Source: Nautiliaceae bacterium | Lineage (GTDB): Bacteria > Campylobacterota > Campylobacteria > Campylobacterales > Nautiliaceae | Direction of reading: 5' to 3' | Assembly: GCA_027008345.1 (NCBI GenBank) | Contig: JALTBU010000120.1 | Span: 1 to 24,156, forward strand | DNA: 24,156 nucleotides | Notes under the pieces: model-generated | What the model was told of the DNA's origin: nothing | Seen by the model: only the letters and a program-made list of their open reading frames with translations | Database searches by the model: none | Made by a program: the position numbers and the translations under genes | In this document: positions 13,854-20,898 of the stretch, one piece after another | Layout: every line of letters begins with the position of its first letter | Position numbering within the stretch: position 1 is the first letter of the stretch

Positions 13854-16800
13854 TTGACAATCTTTCATATCCACAGCGATTATTCTTTGCTTCATTCATC
13901 TCTTAGAATAAAAGATTTAATACATGTAGCAAAAAAGAGAGGATTTAATACACTTGGAATAACTGAGCTGGATAATATGTTCAGTGCAATAGAATTTTAT
14001 GAAACATGCCGTAAAAATGATATCAATCCCATAATAGGAAGCGATGTTTTAGTAAAAAGAGGAGATGATTTAAGCAGACTCGTTTTAATCGCAACAGATA
14101 AAAAAGGATATGATAATTTAATGTATTTAAGTTCTATATCATATCTTTATCATATGAAAGGCTCTCAGGCGATAATACCTTATGAAGAAATTGTCAAAAA
14201 CCAACAAGGCCTGGCTGTGATTTTATCTATGATTGAGAGTGAAATCGGGAAAAAACTAAATTTTTTAGATGAAAAAAACGCTTTGGAAATAGATGAAAAA
14301 AAAGCTTTAGAAATAGCTAAAATTTATAAAAACGATTTTGAAAATTTATATTTAGAATTAAGGCGTGACAGTTTTGAAGAAGATTTTTTGATTGGAAAAT
14401 TTTATGAATTTGCAAAAAAAAGTAATATTAAGCCAATAGCTTCTGGAAATGTATTTTATCTTAACAAGACTGACTTTTATTATAAAGACGCACTTGAATG
14501 TATAGATAATAACAAACAATATGACGATATCCATAGAGATATTAAACTTGGAGAATTTTATTTAAAACCAAAAGAAGAGTATCTAAAAGCATTTGAAGAT
14601 TACTCTGAAGCTATTGAAAACAATATAAATCTTTTTAAAAACATTAATCTTGAAATTCCACTTGGAAATCCTACACCCCCTACTTTTAAATTTACAAAAG
14701 AATATGCAAAAAAAGAAGGGCTTGATATTGAAAATGATGTTGAATATTTTGAATACAAATGCTGGCAAGGACTTGAAAAAAGATTACAAAATATACCTAT
14801 TGAAAAACACGAAGAATACAAAAAACGTCTTGAATATGAGATAAATATCATCAAACAGATGAAATTCCCCGGATATATGCTAATTGTATGGGATTTTATT
14901 AACTATGCAAAAGACCCAAGCCGCCATTTAAGACCGACAGGTTACAAAATACCCGTGGGTCCCGGAAGGGGAAGTGCAGCTGGAAGTTTAGTTGCGTATG
15001 CACTGGAAATTACAAATATAGACCCTTTAAAATACGGTCTGCTTTTTGAGAGGTTTTTAAATCCTGAGAGGGTAAGTATGCCTGATATTGATGTCGATTT
15101 TTGTCAGGAAAGAAGAGATGAGGTAATTGAATATGTTCAGAAAAAATACGGACACGAAAATGTCGCGCAGGTTGTAACATTTGGTTCACTGCTTGCTAAA
15201 GGTGTATTAAGGGATGTTGCAAGAATATTTGGAATAGATTATTCAAACGCTGATAAATTCGTAAAGCTTATACCAGATCAGCTTGGAATAACTCTTAAAA
15301 AAGCAAAAGAGCTTGAAAACAAAATAGTAGAAATTATAAAAGAAGAACCGGTATATGAAAGACTATATTCATATGGAGAAGCTCTTGAAGGGCTTAAAAG
15401 AAACACGGGTAAACACGCCGCCGGTGTTGTAATAAGTGATGAACCTTTATGGAAAAAATCACCTCTTTACAAGCAGGACGAACATGATGCTTTTCATACG
15501 ACTCAATATTCATTAAATTATTTAGAGCCTGTTGATTTGATTAAATTCGACTTTTTAGGGCTTAAAACCCTGACTGTAATTGACAGAGCTGTAAAAAACA
15601 TAAAAGCAAATAAAAACAAAGATGTAAATATTGATACTTTAACACTTGATGATGAAAAGGTTTTTAAGCTTATACAAAGCGGAAAAACATTGGGTCTGTT
15701 TCAGATAGAATCAGAGGGAATGCAGGATCTTGCTAAAAGGCTTAAGCCTACAAACTTTGAAGATGTAATTGCGATGCTGGCCCTCTACCGTCCGGGACCA
15801 ATGGATGCCGGTATGCTTGATGATTATATAGAAAGAAAGCACGGCAGAAAACCTATCAGTTATTTTTATGATGAATTTGAAGAAGTATTAAAGCCTATAC
15901 TTGAGCCGACTTACGGGGTTATTGTGTATCAAGAACAAGTAATGCAGATAGTTCAGGCAATTGGCGGTTTTTCTCTTGGTGAAGCAGATATTATAAGACG
16001 GGCTATGGGTAAGAAAAAAGCCGATTTAATGGCAAAATATGCCGAGGAGTTCGCACAAAGAGCCCAAAAACAGGGATTTTCATACGAAAACGCAAAAGCG
16101 CTTTTTAATTTAATAGAAAAATTCGCCGGTTACGGATTTAACAAATCACACTCAGCCGCATATGCAATGATTACATACCAGACTGCATGGCTTAAAACAT
16201 ATTATCCTACCGAATTTTTTTCAGCTCTTTTGACATACGAGGCGGACAATACAGATAAAATCGCAAAATATATTGAAGAGGCAAAAGTTTTAGACATAGA
16301 AGTACTTCCTCCTGATGTGCAAAAATCAAATGCCGAATTTACCCCAATAGAAGATAAAATACTTTTTGGATTAAGTGCCATTAAAGGTGTTGGAAGCAAA
16401 GCAATAGAAAGTATTATCCAAAACAGACCCTTTGATGATTTAGAAGACTTTATCCTTAAAATAGATACAAGTAAAGTAAACAAAAAAGTTCTTGAACAGC
16501 TCATAAAATCAGGGGCTATGGATAGTTTTGGATACAGCAGAAAAACCCTGCTTCAAAATCTTGAAAGTATGCTTGAATTTAAAAAAAGAATTGAAGAGAG
16601 AAAAAACGCAATAAATCATAATGCTTCTTTGTTTGCAGGTATGATTGAAGAAGACAGTAGTGATGAAAAGCTTGAAATAAGAATTACCGATGAATTTGAC
16701 ACTAAAACACTTCTTGATTATGAATATGAAACACTTGGTTTTTATGTATCAGCCCATCCGCTTGATCCATATAAAGAAGAAATAAACAAACTTAATTATA

Positions 16801-17273
16801 ATCTTTCAAGCGATATAGAAGAGATTTTAAACCAAGAAGCCCTTTTTGTAGGAAAAATAGAAAGTATGAAAGTTAGAATTTCAAAAAAAGGCAATAAATT
16901 TGCTATTGTAACACTTATGGATTTTCACGGGAAAGTGGATTTAATGGTTTTTGAAAGAGACCTTGAAAAACTTCAAGAATTAAACACAGATGAGCCTCTG
17001 GCTTTCAAAGCAAAAGTTGAAAAAGTAGGTGAATTTTTAAGGATTACAACAAGAAAAATTATGACTTTAGAAGAAGCAAAAGGTGAAAGTGCGGCTGTTA
17101 AAGATGAAATTGTAATGATTGAAAGAGAAATTAGTGAAAATTTTGAAGAAGATTTACTAAATATTTATCAGGAAATTGTTAAAAACCCGGGCAATAAAAG
17201 AGCAGTTTTATTAATCAAAACACCTTTTGGATTTTCTCTTAAAATAGATACAAAACTTAGATGTAATTTATAA
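13854..17273 (+). CDS. dnaE: DNA polymerase III alpha subunit
   Basis: This is the replicative polymerase, 1139 residues from the TTG start (1156 from ATG 13803). The order is: a PHP domain beginning FHIHSDYSLLHS (residues 4-15), the polymerase core with GRGSAAGS (about 370) and the catalytic PDIDVDF (410-416), RNTGKHAAGVV, the fingers region with YGFNKSHSAAYA, helix-hairpin-helix (FGLSAIKGVGSKA), and an OB fold at about 997-1075. There is no 3'-5' exonuclease insertion, so this is DnaE rather than PolC. I prefer TTG 13854: it has AAGGA five bases upstream, a TGCTATAAT before that, and gives the short family N-terminus before the PHP motif. It is divergent from thrC and convergent with an unrecognised gene. 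Confidence 0.97.
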   Translation: MTIFHIHSDYSLLHSSLRIKDLIHVAKKRGFNTLGITELDNMFSAIEFYETCRKNDINPIIGSDVLVKRGDDLSRLVLIATDKKGYDNLMYLSSISYLYHMKGSQAIIPYEEIVKNQQGLAVILSMIESEIGKKLNFLDEKNALEIDEKKALEIAKIYKNDFENLYLELRRDSFEEDFLIGKFYEFAKKSNIKPIASGNVFYLNKTDFYYKDALECIDNNKQYDDIHRDIKLGEFYLKPKEEYLKAFEDYSEAIENNINLFKNINLEIPLGNPTPPTFKFTKEYAKKEGLDIENDVEYFEYKCWQGLEKRLQNIPIEKHEEYKKRLEYEINIIKQMKFPGYMLIVWDFINYAKDPSRHLRPTGYKIPVGPGRGSAAGSLVAYALEITNIDPLKYGLLFERFLNPERVSMPDIDVDFCQERRDEVIEYVQKKYGHENVAQVVTFGSLLAKGVLRDVARIFGIDYSNADKFVKLIPDQLGITLKKAKELENKIVEIIKEEPVYERLYSYGEALEGLKRNTGKHAAGVVISDEPLWKKSPLYKQDEHDAFHTTQYSLNYLEPVDLIKFDFLGLKTLTVIDRAVKNIKANKNKDVNIDTLTLDDEKVFKLIQSGKTLGLFQIESEGMQDLAKRLKPTNFEDVIAMLALYRPGPMDAGMLDDYIERKHGRKPISYFYDEFEEVLKPILEPTYGVIVYQEQVMQIVQAIGGFSLGEADIIRRAMGKKKADLMAKYAEEFAQRAQKQGFSYENAKALFNLIEKFAGYGFNKSHSAAYAMITYQTAWLKTYYPTEFFSALLTYEADNTDKIAKYIEEAKVLDIEVLPPDVQKSNAEFTPIEDKILFGLSAIKGVGSKAIESIIQNRPFDDLEDFILKIDTSKVNKKVLEQLIKSGAMDSFGYSRKTLLQNLESMLEFKKRIEERKNAINHNASLFAGMIEEDSSDEKLEIRITDEFDTKTLLDYEYETLGFYVSAHPLDPYKEEINKLNYNLSSDIEEILNQEALFVGKIESMKVRISKKGNKFAIVTLMDFHGKVDLMVFERDLEKLQELNTDEPLAFKAKVEKVGEFLRITTRKIMTLEEAKGESAAVKDEIVMIEREISENFEEDLLNIYQEIVKNPGNKRAVLLIKTPFGFSLKIDTKLRCNL

Positions 17274-17292
17274 TTTACAACCTTCCTCTTCA

Positions 17293-17319
17293 CCCATTCA
17301 CCCATTTACCCATCTTCCC
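17293..17319. repeat. 8-bp tandem repeat with four G3 tracts on the minus strand (array 1)
   Basis: Plus-strand CCC triplets lie at 17293, 17301, 17309 and 17317, exactly eight apart. Minus-strand units read TGGGTGAA or TGGGTAAA. Four GGG tracts with five-base loops fit the G-quadruplex pattern G3-N5-G3-N5-G3-N5-G3. It lies between the stops of dnaE and the convergent unknown gene. Confidence 0.75.
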
Positions 17320-17325
17320 ATTTAC

Positions 17326-17757
17326 TCACTCAACAAGCTGGGTTATTTTCTCAGTAAAATTACATAAAAATTCCGGAAATTCAGCATCCACTTTGCTTAA
17401 ATCAAGATATTCCCTGAAAAAAGTATCAACATCGATACCGCTTTGCATTCCGATTGAATATCCTTTAAACATTTCTTTTAGTTTAGGAGAATCAACAAGT
17501 TCTACAAGACTCTCTGCCAGAGCAATTGCATCATCAATCATTCCCTCTTTCCAAAAACCTATTAAATTATCGGTTAATGTAATAACTGCAAATCTTTCCT
17601 CATCGTTGTTTAAATCAAATTTTTCATTGTTTGCAAGTTTTTGCTGATAATATATAAACGCTTCATTATAAGCTTTTTCAAACTCTTCTTCGGCTTTTTG
17701 TATCTCGTTTTTAGTTAAAGCATTTCTAAATTCTATATAGTGATTTTTTACACCCAT
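17326..17757 (-). CDS. hypothetical protein of unknown function
   Basis: I do not recognise this 143-residue protein. It is acidic, soluble and predicted almost wholly helical, with no signal peptide, membrane helix, metal-ligand cluster or nucleotide motif. One Cys is near the end (FLCNF). A distinctive stretch is TLTDNLIGFWKEGMIDDA, followed by ALAESLVELVDSPKL. The gene looks real: it has AAAAAGGA seven bases before the ATG, an extended -10 (TGATATAAT) upstream, and codon use like its neighbours. It stands alone, convergent with dnaE and divergent from the RRM gene. Its 3' side and its upstream side both carry 8-bp G-rich repeat arrays found nowhere else in the window. Confidence 0.8.
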   Translation of the reverse strand: MGVKNHYIEFRNALTKNEIQKAEEEFEKAYNEAFIYYQQKLANNEKFDLNNDEERFAVITLTDNLIGFWKEGMIDDAIALAESLVELVDSPKLKEMFKGYSIGMQSGIDVDTFFREYLDLSKVDAEFPEFLCNFTEKITQLVE

Positions 17758-17776
17758 TTATATCCTTTTTGCAGTG

Positions 17777-17785
17777 ATTATATCA
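17777..17785 (-). promoter_or_regulatory. extended -10 promoter of the 17326-17757 gene
   Basis: The minus strand reads TGATATAAT at 17785-17777, with a T-rich run just upstream. Transcription would start near 17770, leaving a leader of about 13 bases with AAAAAGGA. Confidence 0.7.
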
Positions 17786-17842
17786 AAAAATGCTCTCTCC
17801 TCGTTTTCTCTCTTCACTTTTTTCATTTTCTCCCTCCTCTTC

Positions 17843-17877
17843 CCCAACCTCCCATTCACTCATCCTCCCATCCACCC
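17843..17877. repeat. degenerate 8-bp G-rich tandem repeat (array 2)
   Basis: Plus-strand CCC triplets at 17843, 17851, 17867 and 17875 keep an eight-base register; the unit at 17859 is degenerate (CTC). Minus-strand units resemble TGGGAGGA, TGGGTGGA and TGAGTGAA, the same family as array 1. A pyrimidine-rich run continues leftward to about 17790. It lies between two divergent promoters. Confidence 0.65.
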
Positions 17878-17896
17878 ATAAACTTTTTACAAAAAT

Positions 17897-17925
17897 TTGC
17901 TTTTTTTATTTTTTACAGATATAAT
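17897..17925 (+). promoter_or_regulatory. promoter of the RRM gene
   Basis: TATAAT at 17920-17925 is preceded at 17 bases by a weak TTGCTT (17897-17902). Transcription would start near 17932, giving a leader of about 25 bases with TTAGGA. Confidence 0.6.
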
Positions 17926-17956
17926 GTCACTGCAAATTTATTTTTTAGGATTACAC

Positions 17957-18214
17957 ATGAAAACACTTTACGTAGGAAACATAAACTACAACGCTACTGC
18001 AGAAGACTTAAAACCACTATTCGCTGAATATGGAGAAGTGATCTCAGTAAAAATTATTAATGACAGAGAAACTGGAAGAAGCAAAGGTTTTGGATTCGTT
18101 GAAATGGAAAGCGGTGCTGATACAGCTATCGAAGAACTTGATGGAAAAGATTTCCAAGGAAGAAGACTCAGAGTAAACGAAGCAAGACCAAGAGCTCCAA
18201 GAACAGAAGTTTAA
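17957..18214 (+). CDS. RRM-domain RNA-binding protein
   Basis: This 85-residue protein is a single RNA recognition motif. RNP2 is LYVGNI (4-9) and RNP1 is KGFGFVEM in RSKGFGFVEM. A short basic tail (ARPRAPRTEV) follows. The start is ATG 17957, after AGGA at a suitable distance; the longer frame back to 17897 would begin upstream of the -10. Such small RRM proteins occur in cyanobacteria and many proteobacteria and bind single-stranded RNA; several are cold-induced. Its targets are unknown. Codon use looks biased toward GAA/AGA with few rare codons, which suggests high expression. A terminator hairpin overlaps its stop. Confidence 0.92.
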   Translation: MKTLYVGNINYNATAEDLKPLFAEYGEVISVKIINDRETGRSKGFGFVEMESGADTAIEELDGKDFQGRRLRVNEARPRAPRTEV

Positions 18215-18225
18215 TCTTCTGTTTT
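18202..18225 (+). terminator. intrinsic terminator of the RRM gene
   Basis: AACAGAAG (18202-18209) pairs with CTTCTGTT (18216-18223) around a six-base loop that contains the stop codon. The descending arm runs into TTTT. The T tract is short. Confidence 0.6.
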
Positions 18226-18310
18226 AATAACTTCATTATATAAACTCCAATTATTTAATCAAATTTTATCAATTATTTTAATAATATATTTAACAAAATC
18301 ATTTTCAATA

Positions 18311-18349
18311 AATCTTAAATAAAACTTAATTTAAGATTATTTTAAGATT
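18311..18349 (+). promoter_or_regulatory. TTTAAG-N5-TTTAAG direct repeat with adjoining inverted repeat, candidate response-regulator site for rpmE
   Basis: TTTAAGATT occurs at 18330-18338 and 18341-18349, eleven bases apart, so both copies face the same side of the helix. The inverted form AATCTTAAAT at 18311-18320 pairs perfectly with 18329-18338. From memory, tandem TTTAAG with five-base spacing resembles sites of the essential orphan regulator HP1043/HsrA of Helicobacter, which acts on housekeeping genes including ribosomal ones. The rest of the 18226-18408 region is plain A/T-rich DNA. Confidence 0.5.
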
Positions 18350-18356
18350 AAAAAAG

Positions 18357-18362
18357 TAAAAT
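18357..18362 (+). promoter_or_regulatory. possible -10 element of the rpmE operon
   Basis: TAAAAT starts eleven bases after the second TTTAAG, the usual place for an activator site next to the -35. Transcription would start near 18369. A second candidate is TATAGG at 18379-18384; I cannot choose firmly between them. Confidence 0.35.
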
Positions 18363-18408
18363 TTCAAACTTAAAAATTATAGGCTAAAAACCTAAAAAAG
18401 GATTATGA

Positions 18409-18609
18409 ATGAAAAAAGGTATCCATCCTGAATATGTTGAATGTACTGTAACTTGCACTTGCGGGCATACATTTCAAGTATTATCTACAAAACCAACTCT
18501 TAGAATTGAAGTATGTGACCAATGCCATCCATTCTATACAGGTAAAGAAAGAAATATAGAAAAAGGTGGGAAAGTAGATAAATTCAAGAAAAAATACGGT
18601 CTTGCATAA
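18409..18609 (+). CDS. rpmE: 50S ribosomal protein L31, zinc-binding type
   Basis: This is a 66-residue ribosomal protein of the C+ (zinc) type. Cys16 and Cys18 (CTC) and Cys36 and Cys39 (CDQC) are the four ligands. HPFYTGK and the basic end KVDKFKKKYG are universal in L31. AAAAAAGGA precedes the ATG. It is first in a tight operon running to hom. The stop is immediately followed by the TTG start of rsmI. Confidence 0.97.
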   Translation: MKKGIHPEYVECTVTCTCGHTFQVLSTKPTLRIEVCDQCHPFYTGKERNIEKGGKVDKFKKKYGLA

Positions 18610-19398
18610 TTGGTTACATTTGTACCAACTCCCATTGGCAATTTAAAAGATATATCACAAAGGGCTCTTGAAGCCCTTAAAGATGCAGAGATTATTTTTT
18701 GTGAAGATACACGTGTTACAAAAAAGCTTCTAAATTTATACAACATTCCTCTTAATAAAACTTTTATATCAATGCATTCTCATAATGAAGATAAAGTACT
18801 TTCAAAAATTGATAAAAATAATTTAATTAACAAAAACTGCGTATATGTAAGTGATGCGGGTATGCCAGGGATAAGCGATCCCGGAAGCAAACTTGTTAAA
18901 TTTTGTCAAACACACAATATTCAATATACTATAATACCGGGAGCCAATGCAGCGCTGACAGCATTTGTGGCAAGCGGTTTTGAAGGTGAGTTTTGTTTTT
19001 TCGGTTTTTTACCGCATAAAGGAAAAGAAAGAGAAGAAAAACTTTTAAATATTTTAGAAAATGACAAAATTTCAATACTTTACGAATCTCCTCATAGAAT
19101 AGACAAACTTATAAATGAACTCAAAAAATTTGCACCTGAAAGAATGATTTTTTTAGCAAAAGAACTTACTAAAATACACGAAACATTTATAAAAGCAAAG
19201 GCAAAAGATATTATTTTAGAAAATACAAAAGGAGAATGGGTTATTGTAATTGATAAAGGTGAAAAAAATAAAAAACTTGAATTAAGTTACGAAGATATTT
19301 TAAATTTAAACCTTCCTTTAAAAGAAAAAAGCAAATTGCTCTCAAAATTAAGTGACAAATCCCCAAAAGAAATCTATAATCAACTGTTAAATTCATAA
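18610..19398 (+). CDS. rsmI: 16S rRNA (cytidine1402-2'-O)-methyltransferase
   Basis: This 262-residue SAM-dependent enzyme 2'-O-methylates C1402 of 16S rRNA, near the P site. Family motifs run in order: VPTPIGNLKDISQRALEAL at the N-terminus, CEDTRVTKKLL, SDAGMPGISDPG, PGANAALTAFVASGF, FFGFLPHKG and YESPHRI. It starts at TTG directly after the rpmE stop, with no strong ribosome site, so it relies on coupling. It is slightly shorter than the Escherichia coli enzyme (about 286), losing C-terminal residues only. Confidence 0.94.
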   Translation: MVTFVPTPIGNLKDISQRALEALKDAEIIFCEDTRVTKKLLNLYNIPLNKTFISMHSHNEDKVLSKIDKNNLINKNCVYVSDAGMPGISDPGSKLVKFCQTHNIQYTIIPGANAALTAFVASGFEGEFCFFGFLPHKGKEREEKLLNILENDKISILYESPHRIDKLINELKKFAPERMIFLAKELTKIHETFIKAKAKDIILENTKGEWVIVIDKGEKNKKLELSYEDILNLNLPLKEKSKLLSKLSDKSPKEIYNQLLNS

Positions 19399-19403
19399 AG
19401 TTT

Positions 19404-19424
19404 TGATAAAATATCATTATGATA
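19404..19424 (+). promoter_or_regulatory. extended -10 just before rlmB with alternating TGATA/TATCA repeats
   Basis: TGATAAAAT (19404-19412) is an extended -10 whose expected start site coincides with the rlmB ATG (19419), which would give a leaderless mRNA. TGATA (19404), TATCA (19412) and TGATA (19420) alternate in orientation at eight-base steps across the -10 and start codon. Confidence 0.45.
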
Positions 19425-20084
19425 ATATATGGAAAAAGAGTAGTAGAATATATAATTCAAAAACATCCTGAAATTGTTAAAGAAATCTTAATTGCAAAAA
19501 AGCTGAGTAAAAATGAGCTTAAAAAGTTCCGTAACTTTAAAGTAAATTTTATTGACAACAAATTAGCACAAAAAATCAGCCATAATGGTAATCATCAGGG
19601 CTTTTTTGCAAAAATAGAATTTACTCCTCAGGAATGGGATATTCAAGGCGATAAAATTCTTGTACTTGACAATATAACCGATATGGGAAATTTAGGGGCA
19701 ATTACAAGAAGTGCTTATGCGCTTGGAATCGATTTGCTTATAATAACCGGAATTAAAGAATTAAAATGGGATAGACTTATCCGCACAAGTGCAGGAGCTG
19801 CTATCGATATGAAAATAATAAATTTTCACAATATTCTTGAACTTATAAATATATTAAAAACTAAAAAATATTTTTTAATAGGTGCAGACTTAGGCGGAAA
19901 ATGTAAACCTTCAAAAAAAGAAAAAATAGCACTTATTATGGGGAATGAAGGGGAAGGTTTGAATAAAAAAGTTAAAGAAAAACTCAATGAAATTTTAACC
20001 ATAGAAATGAAAAGAGAGTTTGATTCTCTTAATGTTTCTGTTGCAGCAGGAATTTTGATAGACAGGATTGTAAATGAATGCTGA
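19419..20084 (+). CDS. rlmB: 23S rRNA (guanosine2251-2'-O)-methyltransferase (TrmH/SpoU family)
   Basis: This 221-residue SPOUT methyltransferase has an N-terminal substrate-binding domain (about 1-65). Three SPOUT motifs follow: NITDMGNLGAITRSAYALG (the conserved Asn and Arg), LIMGNEGEGL (the cofactor knot), and DSLNVSVAAGILI (the deep trefoil). RlmB methylates G2251 of 23S rRNA; other family members modify tRNA G18, so the exact target is the usual assignment rather than proven. No Shine-Dalgarno is visible before the ATG. It sits 20 bases after rsmI and overlaps the next gene by 11. Confidence 0.88.
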   Translation: MIIYGKRVVEYIIQKHPEIVKEILIAKKLSKNELKKFRNFKVNFIDNKLAQKISHNGNHQGFFAKIEFTPQEWDIQGDKILVLDNITDMGNLGAITRSAYALGIDLLIITGIKELKWDRLIRTSAGAAIDMKIINFHNILELINILKTKKYFLIGADLGGKCKPSKKEKIALIMGNEGEGLNKKVKEKLNEILTIEMKREFDSLNVSVAAGILIDRIVNEC

Positions 20085-20898
20085 ACAATTTTTTGATAGA
20101 CATTCAATTGAAGAAATCAGCAAAAAAACAAAAATTTCACCGATAAGTTTAAGATTTATAAGAAACAAAGAATTTGAAAAAATCCCAAAAGCAAAATTTT
20201 TTGGATTCATAAATATAATCGAAAAAGAATTCAATGTGGATTTAAGTGAACTTAAAGAAGAATATAACCATAGTGCACCGAAAAAAGAAGAAAAACATGA
20301 AATAATAACAGAAACAAAAGATAAAAAAAATTATTTACTTTTTATTTTGGCATTATTACTTCTGATAATTGGCGGATTTATTTTATATACAACATTAAAT
20401 AAAAACCCTTCTTCAAACACTGATACAAATTTTTCTGACATACCTACATTTGAACAAAATAATTCATCAAAAACAGCCAATACTGAAAACTTGGAAAACA
20501 ACAGTACAAACATTACACAAAATATTACAACTGCTCAAAATAAATTAAACGATTTAGAACAAAATTCTACAAAAAAGATAAATACTGCAAACAAATCTGA
20601 TAAAAAAACTTTTACAAACATTACAAAGACAGCAAAAAAATATTCAATTGACATAATCCCTCAAAAACTTGTATGGTTTAGGGCAGTAAATATCGATACG
20701 AACAAAACAAAAGAATATCTGACTTCAAAAGAAAAAATATTACCAAAAGGTAATTATTATATAAAATTCGGTCATGGGGAAATTACCATAAATTATGGTA
20801 ATCAAACAATAACTCCAAATACCAAAAAAATTATAAGAATTTTATTTAAAGACGGAAATTATACCTATATGAAAAAACCAAATAGGTTTGAGAAATGA
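20074..20898 (+). CDS. HTH plus single-membrane-span protein, RodZ-like architecture
   Basis: This 274-residue protein has an N-terminal helix-turn-helix-like region (about 10-62: SIEEISKKTKISPISLRFI), one membrane helix (about 87-106), then a low-complexity Asn/Thr/Ser linker (about 110-185). It ends in a small predicted beta domain (about 190-270), presumably periplasmic. The order matches RodZ, the MreB-binding elongasome protein, but the sequence is divergent and I make no firm symbol call. The gene in this position in Campylobacter (by recollection Cj0152c) is annotated only as a membrane protein. It overlaps rlmB by 11 bases and the next gene by four. Confidence 0.8.
   Translation: MNAEQFFDRHSIEEISKKTKISPISLRFIRNKEFEKIPKAKFFGFINIIEKEFNVDLSELKEEYNHSAPKKEEKHEIITETKDKKNYLLFILALLLLIIGGFILYTTLNKNPSSNTDTNFSDIPTFEQNNSSKTANTENLENNSTNITQNITTAQNKLNDLEQNSTKKINTANKSDKKTFTNITKTAKKYSIDIIPQKLVWFRAVNIDTNKTKEYLTSKEKILPKGNYYIKFGHGEITINYGNQTITPNTKKIIRILFKDGNYTYMKKPNRFEK

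Noticed and set aside
14583..14854. Antisense and alternate-frame open frames inside dnaE
   Set aside because: Shadows of the strongly coding dnaE frame; Phe/Lys-rich low-complexity translations with no motifs.
16202..16504. 100-aa antisense frame in dnaE
   Set aside because: Shadow of a conserved dnaE region; no ribosome site or family features.
17293..17877. CRISPR-like array
   Set aside because: The units are eight bases long, degenerate and without unique spacers, so this is a minisatellite.
17897..17956. N-terminal extension of the RRM protein
   Set aside because: Overlies the TATAAT promoter, is hydrophobic and unlike RRM proteins; ATG 17957 has AGGA before it.
17740..18027. 95-aa plus-strand open frame
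   Set aside because: It runs through the octamer array and promoters and overlaps the RRM gene in another frame; composition is repeat-driven.
18311..18349. Zur or Fur box before rpmE
   Set aside because: The sequence does not match known Zur or Fur palindromes, and the zinc-type L31 is not the paralogue normally under Zur.
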